In this document: in pieces, positions 15,023-23,428 of the stretch
Numbering within the stretch: position 1 is the first letter of the stretch
How the letters are laid out: each line of letters starts with the position of its first letter
Assembly: GCA_016927755.1 (NCBI GenBank)
Contig: JAFGLZ010000206.1
Coordinates: 1 to 50,975 of the forward strand
Reading direction: 5' to 3'
From: Phycisphaerae bacterium
Lineage (GTDB): Bacteria > Planctomycetota > Phycisphaerae > UBA1845 > JAFGLZ01
DNA: 50,975 nt
Position numbers and translations under genes: made by a program
Notes under the pieces: model-generated
The model's input: the letters and a program-made list of their open reading frames with translations, nothing else
What the model was told of the DNA's origin: nothing
The model's database searches: none

Positions 15023-17842
15023 TCACTCGGAGGGCGCCAGGACCTTCGGCAGAACCTGGCCGGCGGCCTTACCGAGGGATCGAGCGTCCTTGGCCTGATA
15101 GGCGAATACAAACACCGGCGGCGCCGATAGTTCGTGGCGTTTGCCGGGCGCCAGGCGACAGCCCACGGTGAGACGCAGGTCGGAATGGACGCCTCCAGCC
15201 TTGTTGAGCCAGTAGTTGCAGGTGTAGTCGTCGCCGACGGGGTAGGTCGCGCCGATGCCAAGGCCGGCAGCCCGGTCGGCCCAGCCGGAGGCGGAAAGAT
15301 AGTAGTTCGGAACGTCCGGGCCGTCCGGCGCGTCGCCAGCCAGGTCGCCGCCGACCCGCGGGGCGACCCAATGGAAGACCTCGAGGACGTCCCAGGGCTC
15401 GTCGTCAGCGTTCTCGATCCACAGACACTGGCTGGCGAGAAACGGTGTGTCTCCGGGTTCGGCGGGTACTCGGATCCGCCAGCCGGCCTTGTATCGATGC
15501 GGATGCTGCCGGGGGTGGGCGGCTTGCCCTGTCTGCTCATTCACGCGGGTCATCGGCTTGGCGCTGCCGATGTAGCTCAGCTCCAAATCGATGACCGTGC
15601 CGGACAGATCGCTGCAGGCCTTGATCAGCTTGGCATGATCGGCCAGGACCCATAGATGCTGGCCTGTTTGCTGGTGAATCAGGCACGTCAGCCCGCCTAG
15701 CTCGCGACCGGCCAACTCAATGCGGCAGGCCTCTCCGGCTTGGGGCGGACCGGGCACGAAGGATAGGCGGAGGTCGGCGACTCGGATCTCATGCGGGGTC
15801 GAAGGCACTCGAGCCTGGGCGGTCGGATCGACCGTGAACCATGGGCGGAGTCTGCGTGGCTGGGCCGCCAAGACCTTGCCGGCCAGGTGGAGTTCGAAGA
15901 CTCGGGCGTTCAGACGCCGGCAGGCCTCGGTCAGGAGCTTGTACGGCTGGCCCTTTACGTTGACGAGCCCGTAGTTGCTGTCCTCGGGGAAGGTGCTGCT
16001 GATGCCCTCGGCGGGTTCGTCGGCCCACATGAAGTAATTGCTGCCGACCATGAAGGGCAGGCTGAATAGGAGCCGCTGGTAGTGCTCGAAGCACTTGGTC
16101 TTCTGGGCCTGCGTGTCGACGCGCATGCCGGCGCCGTGCTTGCTGGGCAGCCCCGCGTCCAGGGCCGGGAAGCTCCATTCCGTGAGCATCATCGGGCGGC
16201 GACACTTGGCGTGGCAGTCCTCGAGGAACTTGATATAGCCGGGCGGCACACCCCGATCGACATCGATGCGGGGATAGGTATTGAGCGAGACGATGTCGCA
16301 GTACTTGCCGGCGACGTCCCAGATGTCGGGCGCATCGCCGGCGAATCGGCAGCCGAGGACGAGGTGGTTCGGATCGTGACGGCGGATCGCCTCGGCGGCG
16401 ATCTTGAAGTATCGATCGGCCACGAGGCGGAGGAAATCGTTGGCGACGGCCTTGGCTTCGTCGCACGCCGGTTCGGTGGGCGCGGTGTGTTTGGCTAGGT
16501 CGTCGAAGCTCGCGAGCTTCGTGCCCCAGTGCTTGTTGAAGGTGTCGACGTCCTTGACCTTCTCGCGGACAAAGGTGACCCACGCTTGCTTTGCCGAATG
16601 CTCGGCCGGCTTCTTCCATGCCTCGACAAAGACGCCCCATGGACGGTGGATCTTGCCGTACCACTCGAGCTCGTTGTCGATGAAGTAGCCGATCAGCCAT
16701 GGGTCATTGCGGTTCGGCGCGCACTGCCGGCGGGCCCGCTTGTCGCAGTTGCGGGCCCACTTGGGGCTGAAGACGTTGGGCACGCCGGTCCACGTCGTCT
16801 TCGGGACGATGTCGTCCAAGGGCGAGAAGAGGGTTCCCCAGGCGAGGAACTCGATGTGGGCGAAGCTCCGGTAGCGAAGCAGCCGCGAATGATTCGCGGG
16901 CAGGGCATTGAATCCCCACGCATCGAGACGTTGGGCTGTCTCGTCGGCCCAGGCGGCCTCGGAACCGTGCTGGGCGACCATGTTCTTGTGATACGGGGCG
17001 TAGCCGAGCTTTTCGCACCAGTGGACGTAGTAGCTGGCGTGATCAGTTCCGACGAGGTAGACCCCCCGTCCCTTCGGATCGATCAGCCACCACTTGCCGT
17101 CGATCTGCTTCGGGTAGAAGAAACCGGTGGCCTCGGCGCGGACGGCGTCGAAGGCCTTGATGTCATAGGGTTTCGTAGCGGCCTTGGGCTCTTCCGGCGC
17201 GGGGAGCTTGTCGTCGACGGTGGCGACGAAATCGTCGAACCTTGCGACGAACTCGCCGCAGTCGAGGCCGGGCTGGCCCGAGGTGACGGCCTTGTTGTCG
17301 AACTTAAAGGCGAGCTTGCCGCGGACGGTCCCGTCCATTTCCGTGACGGAGCCCGAAATGCCCTGGGGCGTGAGGGCGATCCTGAGGCGATACGGCCTGC
17401 CGTATTGCCAGTTGAAGTCGCCGCCCTGCCGCTCGGTGGCCGTCAGCTTGGTGTCGGGCATGCCGACGGCGGGCCAGGCGCCGTCGTACTGCTCTTGTAG
17501 CTCGACGAAGTGCTTGCCTTCCGGCGACTCGACGAGGGCGAGGTGCCAGTGGTTTCCGGCGTCGCGACGAACGGCCACGCCGGCGATGGCCCAGTTGTTG
17601 CCCTTGTGGCGCTCAAGCGTGACGGTGGCTTCGACGGTGACGCGGCGGCCGTGCGGGGCGTTTTGGAGCAGAACGAACGTTCGGTCGCCGCCCGCAGCGG
17701 TCATCGCGTGGTCGCGGACTTCCCAACTGACCGTCTCGGCGAACCATGCGGGTTCGCCCTCGGTGCCGTCGGGATAGTCGAAGGCGTCGCGGTGCTCGAA
17801 GGCGCCGAGGGTGACGCAGGCCGAGAGGAGCATCGTCCACAT
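15023..17842 (-). CDS. Secreted glycoside hydrolase, agarase-like TIM barrel
   Basis: 939 residues. AGGAG lies six bases before the ATG, and a short signal peptide covers the first ~14 residues. Residues 20-215 form a beta-sandwich (concanavalin-like). GKWWLIDPKGRGVYLVGTDH (249-268) opens the catalytic barrel as in GH50-type agarases and their relatives. Glu391 in YFIDNELEWYG is the likely acid/base (NE motif) and Glu555 in MLTEWSFPA the likely nucleophile, the spacing expected of a clan-A retaining enzyme. A C-terminal beta region of about 280 residues follows. It probably degrades an extracellular polysaccharide; agar as the substrate is not established. It is a stand-alone gene. Confidence 0.8.
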   Translation of the reverse strand: MWTMLLSACVTLGAFEHRDAFDYPDGTEGEPAWFAETVSWEVRDHAMTAAGGDRTFVLLQNAPHGRRVTVEATVTLERHKGNNWAIAGVAVRRDAGNHWHLALVESPEGKHFVELQEQYDGAWPAVGMPDTKLTATERQGGDFNWQYGRPYRLRIALTPQGISGSVTEMDGTVRGKLAFKFDNKAVTSGQPGLDCGEFVARFDDFVATVDDKLPAPEEPKAATKPYDIKAFDAVRAEATGFFYPKQIDGKWWLIDPKGRGVYLVGTDHASYYVHWCEKLGYAPYHKNMVAQHGSEAAWADETAQRLDAWGFNALPANHSRLLRYRSFAHIEFLAWGTLFSPLDDIVPKTTWTGVPNVFSPKWARNCDKRARRQCAPNRNDPWLIGYFIDNELEWYGKIHRPWGVFVEAWKKPAEHSAKQAWVTFVREKVKDVDTFNKHWGTKLASFDDLAKHTAPTEPACDEAKAVANDFLRLVADRYFKIAAEAIRRHDPNHLVLGCRFAGDAPDIWDVAGKYCDIVSLNTYPRIDVDRGVPPGYIKFLEDCHAKCRRPMMLTEWSFPALDAGLPSKHGAGMRVDTQAQKTKCFEHYQRLLFSLPFMVGSNYFMWADEPAEGISSTFPEDSNYGLVNVKGQPYKLLTEACRRLNARVFELHLAGKVLAAQPRRLRPWFTVDPTAQARVPSTPHEIRVADLRLSFVPGPPQAGEACRIELAGRELGGLTCLIHQQTGQHLWVLADHAKLIKACSDLSGTVIDLELSYIGSAKPMTRVNEQTGQAAHPRQHPHRYKAGWRIRVPAEPGDTPFLASQCLWIENADDEPWDVLEVFHWVAPRVGGDLAGDAPDGPDVPNYYLSASGWADRAAGLGIGATYPVGDDYTCNYWLNKAGGVHSDLRLTVGCRLAPGKRHELSAPPVFVFAYQAKDARSLGKAAGQVLPKVLAPSE

Positions 17843-18100
17843 GGTCTTCTCCTGTCAGAATGGATTCCGCGCAGGGGTAGGTTACCTGGTAATCAACTTT
17901 GCCACCATGGGAGGCCGAGGGGGCAGGGATGAGGAGTCTCACTCGGCCGTTGTCGCGGGGTGGGGGAGGCTCTATAATCGCAGACTGGTGTATTAGGCGC
18001 TGTGCCTGCCAATCAGTGGGCGCCGGGTCGGAAGGTCGCCGCCCGCTTCCTGAGCCAGCGAAAACGAGACGAACGTGTCATCAGCGGAAGGAGAGGTATC

Positions 18101-19357
18101 GTGCTAGGGAATACCTTCGGGCGTGTCTTTCGGATCACCACCTGCGGCGAGTCTTACGGCGGCGGGATGGCGGCGATCGTCGACGGCGTGCCCCCAGGCA
18201 TCAAGTTGAACGTGGAACACGTCCAGGCGGAGCTGGACAAGCGGAAGCCGGGACAGTCGAAGCTGGATTCGCCCCGGCTCGAGACGGACAAGGTGGAGCT
18301 GTTCGCGGGGGTGGGTGTTCGTGACGGGATCACGACCGGGGCTCCGGTGGGGCTGATCATCTACAACGTCGACCGACAGAAGGTTCACGTCGATCAGTAC
18401 CACGACGTGAAGGACCTGATCCGACCCGGGCACGCGGAGTACACGTTCTTCCTCAAGTACGGCGAGTATGCCGATTGGTGCGGCGCGGGTCGCGCCAGCG
18501 GGCGGGAGACCGTCGGTCGCGTCGCGGGCGGGGCGGTGGCCAAGCAGATCCTCGCGCGCGAGGGGATCGAGGTGCTCGGGCACATCATCGAATCGCACGG
18601 GATCAAGACTCGCGAGTTGACGTTCGAGGAGGTGGCCGAGAACTACCGCAAGAACCACCTGAACTGCTGCGACCTCGAGGTGGCGGAGAAGATGATCCAA
18701 GACATCATCAAGGTTCGCGAGCAGGGCGACACGGTGGGCGGGACGATCGAGATCATCGTGCGTGGGGTACCTGGCGGGCTTGGTGAGCCGGTATTCGACA
18801 AGCTGCGCGCGACGATCGCGCATGGCATCATGAGCATCGGGGCGACGACGGCCATCGAGTTCGGGGCGGGCTGGCAGGGAGCCCGGATGCTGGGCAGCGA
18901 ATGGAATGACCCGCCTTACATGGACGACGGCGGCCAGGTTCGGTTCCGGACGAACCACGGCGGAGGCTTCGCCGGCGGGATCAGCAACGGGGAGGAGCTT
19001 CGGTTCCGGTTCTGCTGCAAGCCGACGCCGACGATCAGCATCGCGCAGGATTCGATCAACATGAAGACGATGACGCCGGGGACTCTTTCGGCGGTGACAC
19101 GTCGCGACATCACGATCTGCCCTCGGATCTTCCCGGTCGGCGAGGCGATGACGGCGTGCTGCATTCTTGACGCGCTGTACATGGCCAAGGGATACGAGCA
19201 CTTCGCGCACGTGGACGAGAAGTTCAAGAAGATCGCGGCGCCGCGCGGCAAGAGCGATCCGGAAGAGATCATCCAGCGGGCGTTCCGGAAGCCGGCGGCC
19301 GTGGCGGGCAGCGAGCTGACGGAGAAGGACCTTCGGGAGATGGGGAGCATTCACTGA
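18101..19357 (+). CDS. aroC: Chorismate synthase, divergent
   Basis: 418 residues from the GTG at 18101, preceded by GGAAGGAGAGG; the family N-terminus MLGNTFGRVFRITT begins there. It forms chorismate from EPSP using reduced FMN. Conserved segments include RPGHAEYTFFLKYG (His of the second catalytic pair), GAGRASGRETVGRVAGGAVAK and GGGFAGGISNGEELRFR. The first motif, normally GESHG, reads GESYG, so the usual His is Tyr19. GRHD reads TRRD near 329. The protein is 40-50 residues longer than typical. Reading frame and length are intact, so it is probably functional and part of a divergent branch. It stands alone, with the repeat region downstream. Confidence 0.88.
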   Translation: MLGNTFGRVFRITTCGESYGGGMAAIVDGVPPGIKLNVEHVQAELDKRKPGQSKLDSPRLETDKVELFAGVGVRDGITTGAPVGLIIYNVDRQKVHVDQYHDVKDLIRPGHAEYTFFLKYGEYADWCGAGRASGRETVGRVAGGAVAKQILAREGIEVLGHIIESHGIKTRELTFEEVAENYRKNHLNCCDLEVAEKMIQDIIKVREQGDTVGGTIEIIVRGVPGGLGEPVFDKLRATIAHGIMSIGATTAIEFGAGWQGARMLGSEWNDPPYMDDGGQVRFRTNHGGGFAGGISNGEELRFRFCCKPTPTISIAQDSINMKTMTPGTLSAVTRRDITICPRIFPVGEAMTACCILDALYMAKGYEHFAHVDEKFKKIAAPRGKSDPEEIIQRAFRKPAAVAGSELTEKDLREMGSIH

Positions 19358-19796
19358 GGGGGTAGGGTCTAGGGTCTAGGTGGGAGGGGGATGCGGGGCT
19401 CGGGGGGCGCGCGGAGGTGGCGCGTCGGCCGGTTGGCTTGGGCGGGGTGCATGGCGCGCTTCGTGAGGGAGGCGCGTCATGCGGCGAAGGCCGGTCGGTG
19501 TCCCGGGATGTCACGCTTCTTCGGTTTTGTTCGGTGAGGGTTCTCTTCGTTCCTTCCTTCCCTCCTTTCTCTCTCGCTCGGTGCTGCAAGCCTATCTGAT
19601 ACCCAATCTAGTGAGAGGATGTGCCGCACGTGCGGCGGGTGCGTGAGCGGAATTGGGGCTCGTGAGCCGTTGTGGTTTCCGCGTGGCATCCTCACAGGGG
19701 CCGAGGTTGGTCGCGACCTTTGGTCTCGGCTTCATATGCATAAGGGGACCGGTGTGCTGTTTGGCGGGGTGTTTGGGTGAGCAGCGCCCTTGGGGG
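19358..19796. other. Non-coding stretch after aroC
   Basis: No gene was recognised. It starts with a GGGTCTA direct repeat (about 19366-19379) and contains a pyrimidine tract (about 19545-19580). It grades into the repeat arrays. Confidence 0.5.
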
Positions 19797-20017
19797 GAGG
19801 AGGAAGAGGGAAGAGGGAAAGGGGGGGGCGATGTCCCGGAATGTCTTGCGGAAAAGTCGAAACGTCGACATGTCGACACGTCGAAATCGGAGAGGGGTGG
19901 GAGCGATGTCTCGGAATGTCCCAGAATGTCCCAGAATGTCCCGGAATCCACGGGAATGCACCGGAATGCACCGGAATGCGCGGATTTCTGGGTGTCGGGT
20001 CTCGGGGTGGCGTTGGG
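19797..20017 (+). repeat. Composite dispersed repeat with 10-bp array A
   Basis: GAAGAGG/AGAGGGA tract, then four copies of an 8-base unit starting GTCGA (19856, 19864, 19872, 19880). Next come seven contiguous 10-base units at 19911-19980 (TCGGAATGTC, CCAGAATGTC twice, CCGGAATCCA, CGGGAATGCA, CCGGAATGCA, CCGGAATGCG), then a unique flank. Its reverse complement is found at 1-175. Confidence 0.85.
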
Positions 20018-20020
20018 GGG

Positions 20021-20435
20021 CGGTGTCTCGAAATGTCCCGAAATGTCCCGGAATGTCTCGGAATGCGCTGGAATGCGCCGGAATGCCACGGGATTCGACG
20101 TTGTTCTGCGCGGGGCCCCAGGAGAATTCGTGTTCCCCGCCGCTGAAGCGACGGGCCACCCGGGGAATGGGGTGCCTGGGTAGGGGGTCGCCGGAACGGA
20201 GTATCCGGCGATGGGGTGGTCGAGTGATGTCTCGAAATGTCCCGAAATGTCCCGAAATGTCCCGGAATGTCTCGGAATGCGCTGGAATGCGCCGGAATGC
20301 CGCGGGATGCGACGTTGTTCCGCGCGGGGCCCCAGGAGAATTCGTGTTCCCCGCCGCTGAAGCGACGGGCCACCCGGGGGATGGGGCGCCTGGGTACGGG
20401 GTCCGCGGGAACGGAGTATCCGGCGATGGGGTGGT
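20021..20435 (+). repeat. Tandem duplication, unit about 214 bp, each with a 10-bp array
   Basis: Copy 1 (about 20021-20220) and copy 2 (about 20235-20435) align throughout with few substitutions; TTGTTC sits at 20101 and at 20315. Each has a 10-bp array (20031-20090 and 20231-20310), a GGGGCCCCAGGAGAATTCG block, a hairpin with TGAA loop (CCCGCCGC/GCGACGGG, 20136-20155 in copy 1), and a GGAGTATCCGGCGATGGGG tail. Confidence 0.85.
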
Positions 20436-20440
20436 CGAGT

Positions 20441-20510
20441 GATGTCCCGGAATGTCCCGGAATGTCTCGGAATGTCCCGAGATGTCGCGGAACTTCCCGG
20501 AATGCACCAG
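20441..20510 (+). repeat. 10-bp array D
   Basis: Seven units in strict 10-base register: GATGTCCCGG, AATGTCCCGG, AATGTCTCGG, AATGTCCCGA, GATGTCGCGG, AACTTCCCGG, AATGCACCAG. It follows copy 2 of the tandem duplication directly. Confidence 0.85.
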
Positions 20511-20559
20511 CTCTTGCCCAGTGCGGATGTGGGTTGGTGGTGTTTGAATGGGGCGGCTG

Positions 20560-20785
20560 TCGCTCATGCCGATCGCGTGGGGGTGTGCGGTCAGCTTGGG
20601 AGGCTCGTTGGTGGGATGACGGCTGGTTGGGGTAGGCGTCTTGAGCATGTCATTCTCCGGGCGAATGTGGCCGTGATGTTTCCAATGTTCGATCTTGTGG
20701 ATAAGGGGGGCGGCGATCTGGGACTGGCTGGTCGGGGTGACTCAGGTGGGCACGGTCTTGAGGAGGGTCGGGGAGGTCGGCGGTG
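20560..20785. repeat. Dispersed repeat, copy 1 (second copy at about 23897-24099)
   Basis: Shared islands with the second copy include GTGCGGTC, GGTTGGGGT, TGTCAT followed by TCCGGGCGA, GGCGATCTGGGACTGG, TCAGGTGG and GAGGGTCGG, in the same order and spacing. Both copies end at a palindrome of the AAATAGGG type. No coding frame is shared. It may be a decayed mobile element. Confidence 0.65.
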
Positions 20786-20789
20786 CATA

Positions 20790-20810
20790 AAATAGGGACT
20801 GTCCCTATTT
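20790..20810. repeat. Short palindrome P1
   Basis: AAATAGGGAC (20790-20799), a T, then GTCCCTATTT (20801-20810): perfect 10-bp arms. The right arm supplies the last codon AAA and the stop TAG of the methyltransferase on the minus strand. Confidence 0.85.
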
Positions 20811-21446
20811 ATGATGCGGCTTGGATGTCCAGATTACCCAGGTGAACGGTGTGATGGGGTGGCTATCGAGCTTGGCTCCCAGCCTCGCAAGGAAGGGCCG
20901 AAGCTCGGCGATACGGGCGAAATGTTCCCGCTCTAGCCAACTGTAGGTTCTCAAGGCGGCCTGTTCATCTTGTTCGTCCTCAAACATGAGGTCGCCTACG
21001 ACCCACACGCCGCCGGGACTGAGCACGCGAAACATCTCCTGGAGGGACGCCTCCTTGTGGTCAGGTCGTACATGGTGGTAGGCGTATGTGCTGGCTATCG
21101 CATCGAAAGACTCGTCGCGAAAAGGGATCCTTAGAAACGGATCCGATGCGCGGACCAGTTGTAGGTTCGAACGAGGGCTCAGCTTGGCGTTTGCCTTTGC
21201 CAGCATTGCCTCCGAAGGATCGAGCCCAACCACCTTAGCGCCGCGATGCAGAAGCCGTTGAGTAAGATTCCCTGTTCCGACGCCGATGTCCAACACTCGG
21301 CCGCTGGCGTGAGATCCGATTCTGTCCACTACAAGATCGAGCACTGTTTCGTACCGTGCGAACACGCCTCGAGCAGAGTCGACACTCTTGTCGTAAGTGG
21401 TAGCCCATCGGTCGAAGATCGGCATGTGAGTCTGTCTCGAGTCCAT
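20805..21446 (-). CDS. Class I SAM-dependent methyltransferase (YrrT-like)
   Basis: 213 residues. Rossmann-type motif I is VLDIGVGTGNLTQRLL (about 50-65), motif II VVGLDPSEAML and motif III SFDAIASTYAYHH. The FDRWATTYDKSV start resembles YrrT-type methyltransferases (methylthioadenosine/homocysteine pathway in Bacillus), but small-molecule methyltransferases of this fold are too alike to assign a substrate. Its stop codon lies inside palindrome P1, and palindrome P2 sits about 35 bases upstream of the ATG, within the leader. The gene is thus bracketed like a cassette. AAGGAG and GGGAG precede the start. No related neighbours; probably horizontally acquired (inference). Confidence 0.8.
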   Translation of the reverse strand: MDSRQTHMPIFDRWATTYDKSVDSARGVFARYETVLDLVVDRIGSHASGRVLDIGVGTGNLTQRLLHRGAKVVGLDPSEAMLAKANAKLSPRSNLQLVRASDPFLRIPFRDESFDAIASTYAYHHVRPDHKEASLQEMFRVLSPGGVWVVGDLMFEDEQDEQAALRTYSWLEREHFARIAELRPFLARLGAKLDSHPITPFTWVIWTSKPHHK

Positions 21447-21466
21447 ATTCTCCCGGTCTCCTTTTC

Positions 21467-23428
21467 CTACGGTAGGGATAAATAGGGTCTGTCCCTATTT
21501 ATGAGGTCGCCGGTGATCTGTTGGGGGAAGAGGACGGAGACCGACTCGATGCGAACATCGCCCTTGGCGGGGAGCCTGCCACCGAGCGCTCGTGCGTGGT
21601 TGACCTTCGTTGCCAGGCCTGCGTTCGTCACGTTGCCCCACAGCAGTCCAGGCGGCTCGGGCGCCTTCATCGTCGCCAGCTCCGGATCGGTCGGGCCGTC
21701 GTAGAACGTGTGGCGGTCCAGCGTTAGGGTTCCGGCCTTGGTTTGGATGTTGATCTTGCCGCTTCCGTGCTCGGATCGCATGTGGGGGCAGTCGTGCAGC
21801 ATCTTGGGCGGGTGCGGGCGTGGTGTTCCGTTAATCAGGATGCTCATCTTGTCCACGTGGACGTCGACGCGGTCGCCGTCGGTCGTCAGGCCGGAGACCA
21901 CGCCGTTGTTCATGGTTGGTATGGAGAGGGCATGGGCGAACGCGGCTTCGCTTTTGTAGGTGTCGAGATCGGAGATCTGGAGAACGTGGTACGAGTCGGG
22001 GAGCGGCATGTGGGCGCAGAGCCCCTTGCCGACTCGGTACACGTTCCATGGCCCGAAGGGCTTGGAGGTTACCCCGCCATCCTCGAAGAGCGTTCCTTGG
22101 CCGAGGAGCCAGTTCTTGTGCTGGACGAGCCGCCCGCGGGCCTCGTGCCGCCGTTTGTCGGGGGGGACTCCCGGGAGGATGATCTCGACCCTGAGATTCC
22201 GCGACGGGTCGGACGCGAACATCACGTTGTGGTAACGCGACTGGCAACAGTAGCCGGAGGAGTGGAGTGAGCCCATCGAGATATGGGGCGTGTTGTAGTA
22301 GTAGAGCGCGCCGGGCATCCATTTCTGCGTCGTCCAGAAGCTCTCGGAGGGCCAGCCGAGATGGCGGCGGCCGGAGTAGGCGAAGGGCTTCCAGGTTCGG
22401 GCCTCTTCGGCGAGCGCGACCAGGATGGGGTGGGGCTTGATTGAACTGCAGGCGAAGAACATGCCCTCGTCCTGCTTGAGTCTCGGTTCGTTCCCGCTGG
22501 CGTACTCGATGGTCGCGGGCTCCAGGCCTTTGACGCGGGCGGTGGCGAAGTCGAAGCGGGGCTCACCGAGGCCGAATGCCAGCCAGACGGTGGGGAGGAA
22601 TCCGTCGTAGCGGTTGTCCTCGAGGTAGGCGACCTTGCGCGCGGTCGGCGAGTTGTTGGCGTCGGCGGTCCGGCAGCGGAACGCGGGCCCGCCGAGGTAG
22701 CCGTTTACGCCGAGGACGATTCGTTCTGCGAAGAGGAGGTTCAGCAGGTCCGTCGCGCCGCGGCGGAGCTTCTCGGAGGGGGCGTGGTCGGCCAGGACGA
22801 TGAGGGGATTCGAGTAGTGGAACTGGTAACAGGGCGAGTTCCACTCGACCCAGCCGCGCTCGAATCGCCAGGCGAGGGCCTTGCCGATCTGGTCGACGTG
22901 GTCGGAGACGTCCTCGCCGGCGGCCTGTTTGCCGAACATGCCGATCGTCAGGTTCATGAGGTCGTGGTTCTCTGTGTGCCAGGCGGGCCAGCGCGCGATG
23001 GTGCTCTTGTCGGTCTTTGGCCATGACGTGAGGATATTCGTTAGATATCGTCTGGCCTGGTCGGAGAGGCGGGTCGAATCGCGGAAGTCGAGCAGCGACT
23101 TCAGAGCTCGGATGAAGCAGATGTCGCTGTCGCGCGTCAGCACGAACGACTCGAAGTAGGCGTTGGCCTTTGGGAGATCGCGGTTCAGGAGGAGGCGGGC
23201 GTGGTTGAGGGCCCATCGGCGTCCGTCCTTGGGGTGCATGGAGGGTTCGAGGGCGCCGAAGGTATCGATGATCCAGTTGACGTAGGCGCTTCGTCGTTGG
23301 GCGAGCCGCGCCTCGTAATCATCCTGCGACGCGGCATCGGCGGCGACCGAGGTTAGCATGATCGCTGCCATGGCGGCCCTGGCGAGATGAGCTGTCAGTC
23401 GGCTCGTTTGGTTTGTTTGGCTGGCCAT
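21467..23428 (-). CDS. Secreted protein of unknown function, probable alpha-toroid plus beta-sandwich
   Basis: 653 residues from the ATG at 23428 (GGGA nine bases upstream, signal peptide MASQTNQTSRLTAHLARAAM and onwards). Residues about 40-270 are helical with Trp/Tyr/His-rich turns (WPAWHTENHDLMNL, ERGWVEWNSPCYQFHYSN), reminiscent of the (alpha/alpha) toroid of polysaccharide lyases such as alginate or heparin lyases. From about 330 it is beta-rich (YYYNTPHISMGS, YCCQSRYHNVMF). I do not recognise the family; lyase activity is a structural guess. The final residues (after ITGDL) are encoded by palindrome P2, so the original C-terminus was altered by its insertion. A truncated duplicate of its start lies at 25233-25320. 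Confidence 0.7.
   Translation of the reverse strand: MASQTNQTSRLTAHLARAAMAAIMLTSVAADAASQDDYEARLAQRRSAYVNWIIDTFGALEPSMHPKDGRRWALNHARLLLNRDLPKANAYFESFVLTRDSDICFIRALKSLLDFRDSTRLSDQARRYLTNILTSWPKTDKSTIARWPAWHTENHDLMNLTIGMFGKQAAGEDVSDHVDQIGKALAWRFERGWVEWNSPCYQFHYSNPLIVLADHAPSEKLRRGATDLLNLLFAERIVLGVNGYLGGPAFRCRTADANNSPTARKVAYLEDNRYDGFLPTVWLAFGLGEPRFDFATARVKGLEPATIEYASGNEPRLKQDEGMFFACSSIKPHPILVALAEEARTWKPFAYSGRRHLGWPSESFWTTQKWMPGALYYYNTPHISMGSLHSSGYCCQSRYHNVMFASDPSRNLRVEIILPGVPPDKRRHEARGRLVQHKNWLLGQGTLFEDGGVTSKPFGPWNVYRVGKGLCAHMPLPDSYHVLQISDLDTYKSEAAFAHALSIPTMNNGVVSGLTTDGDRVDVHVDKMSILINGTPRPHPPKMLHDCPHMRSEHGSGKINIQTKAGTLTLDRHTFYDGPTDPELATMKAPEPPGLLWGNVTNAGLATKVNHARALGGRLPAKGDVRIESVSVLFPQQITGDLINRDRPYLSLP
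21478..21502. repeat. Short palindrome P2
   Basis: ATAAATAGGG (21478-21487) and CCCTATTTAT (21493-21502) around TCTGT. It forms the leader of the methyltransferase and, in the other gene, encodes most of the C-terminal residues of the toroid-like protein. Its left flank (CGGTCTCCT...ACGGTAG) recurs at 25554-25574 next to P5. Confidence 0.85.

Noticed and set aside
18104..19354. A 416-residue open frame on - opposite aroC
   Set aside because: Antisense shadow; aroC has all family motifs.
19911..20510. CRISPR array
   Set aside because: Repeat units of 10 bases are contiguous without spacers, and no cas gene is near.
19692..20648. A 318-residue open frame on - (and others on +) through the repeat arrays
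   Set aside because: The 10-bp repeat is open in every frame and gives a 10-residue peptide repeat on both strands; no ribosome site, no globular sequence.
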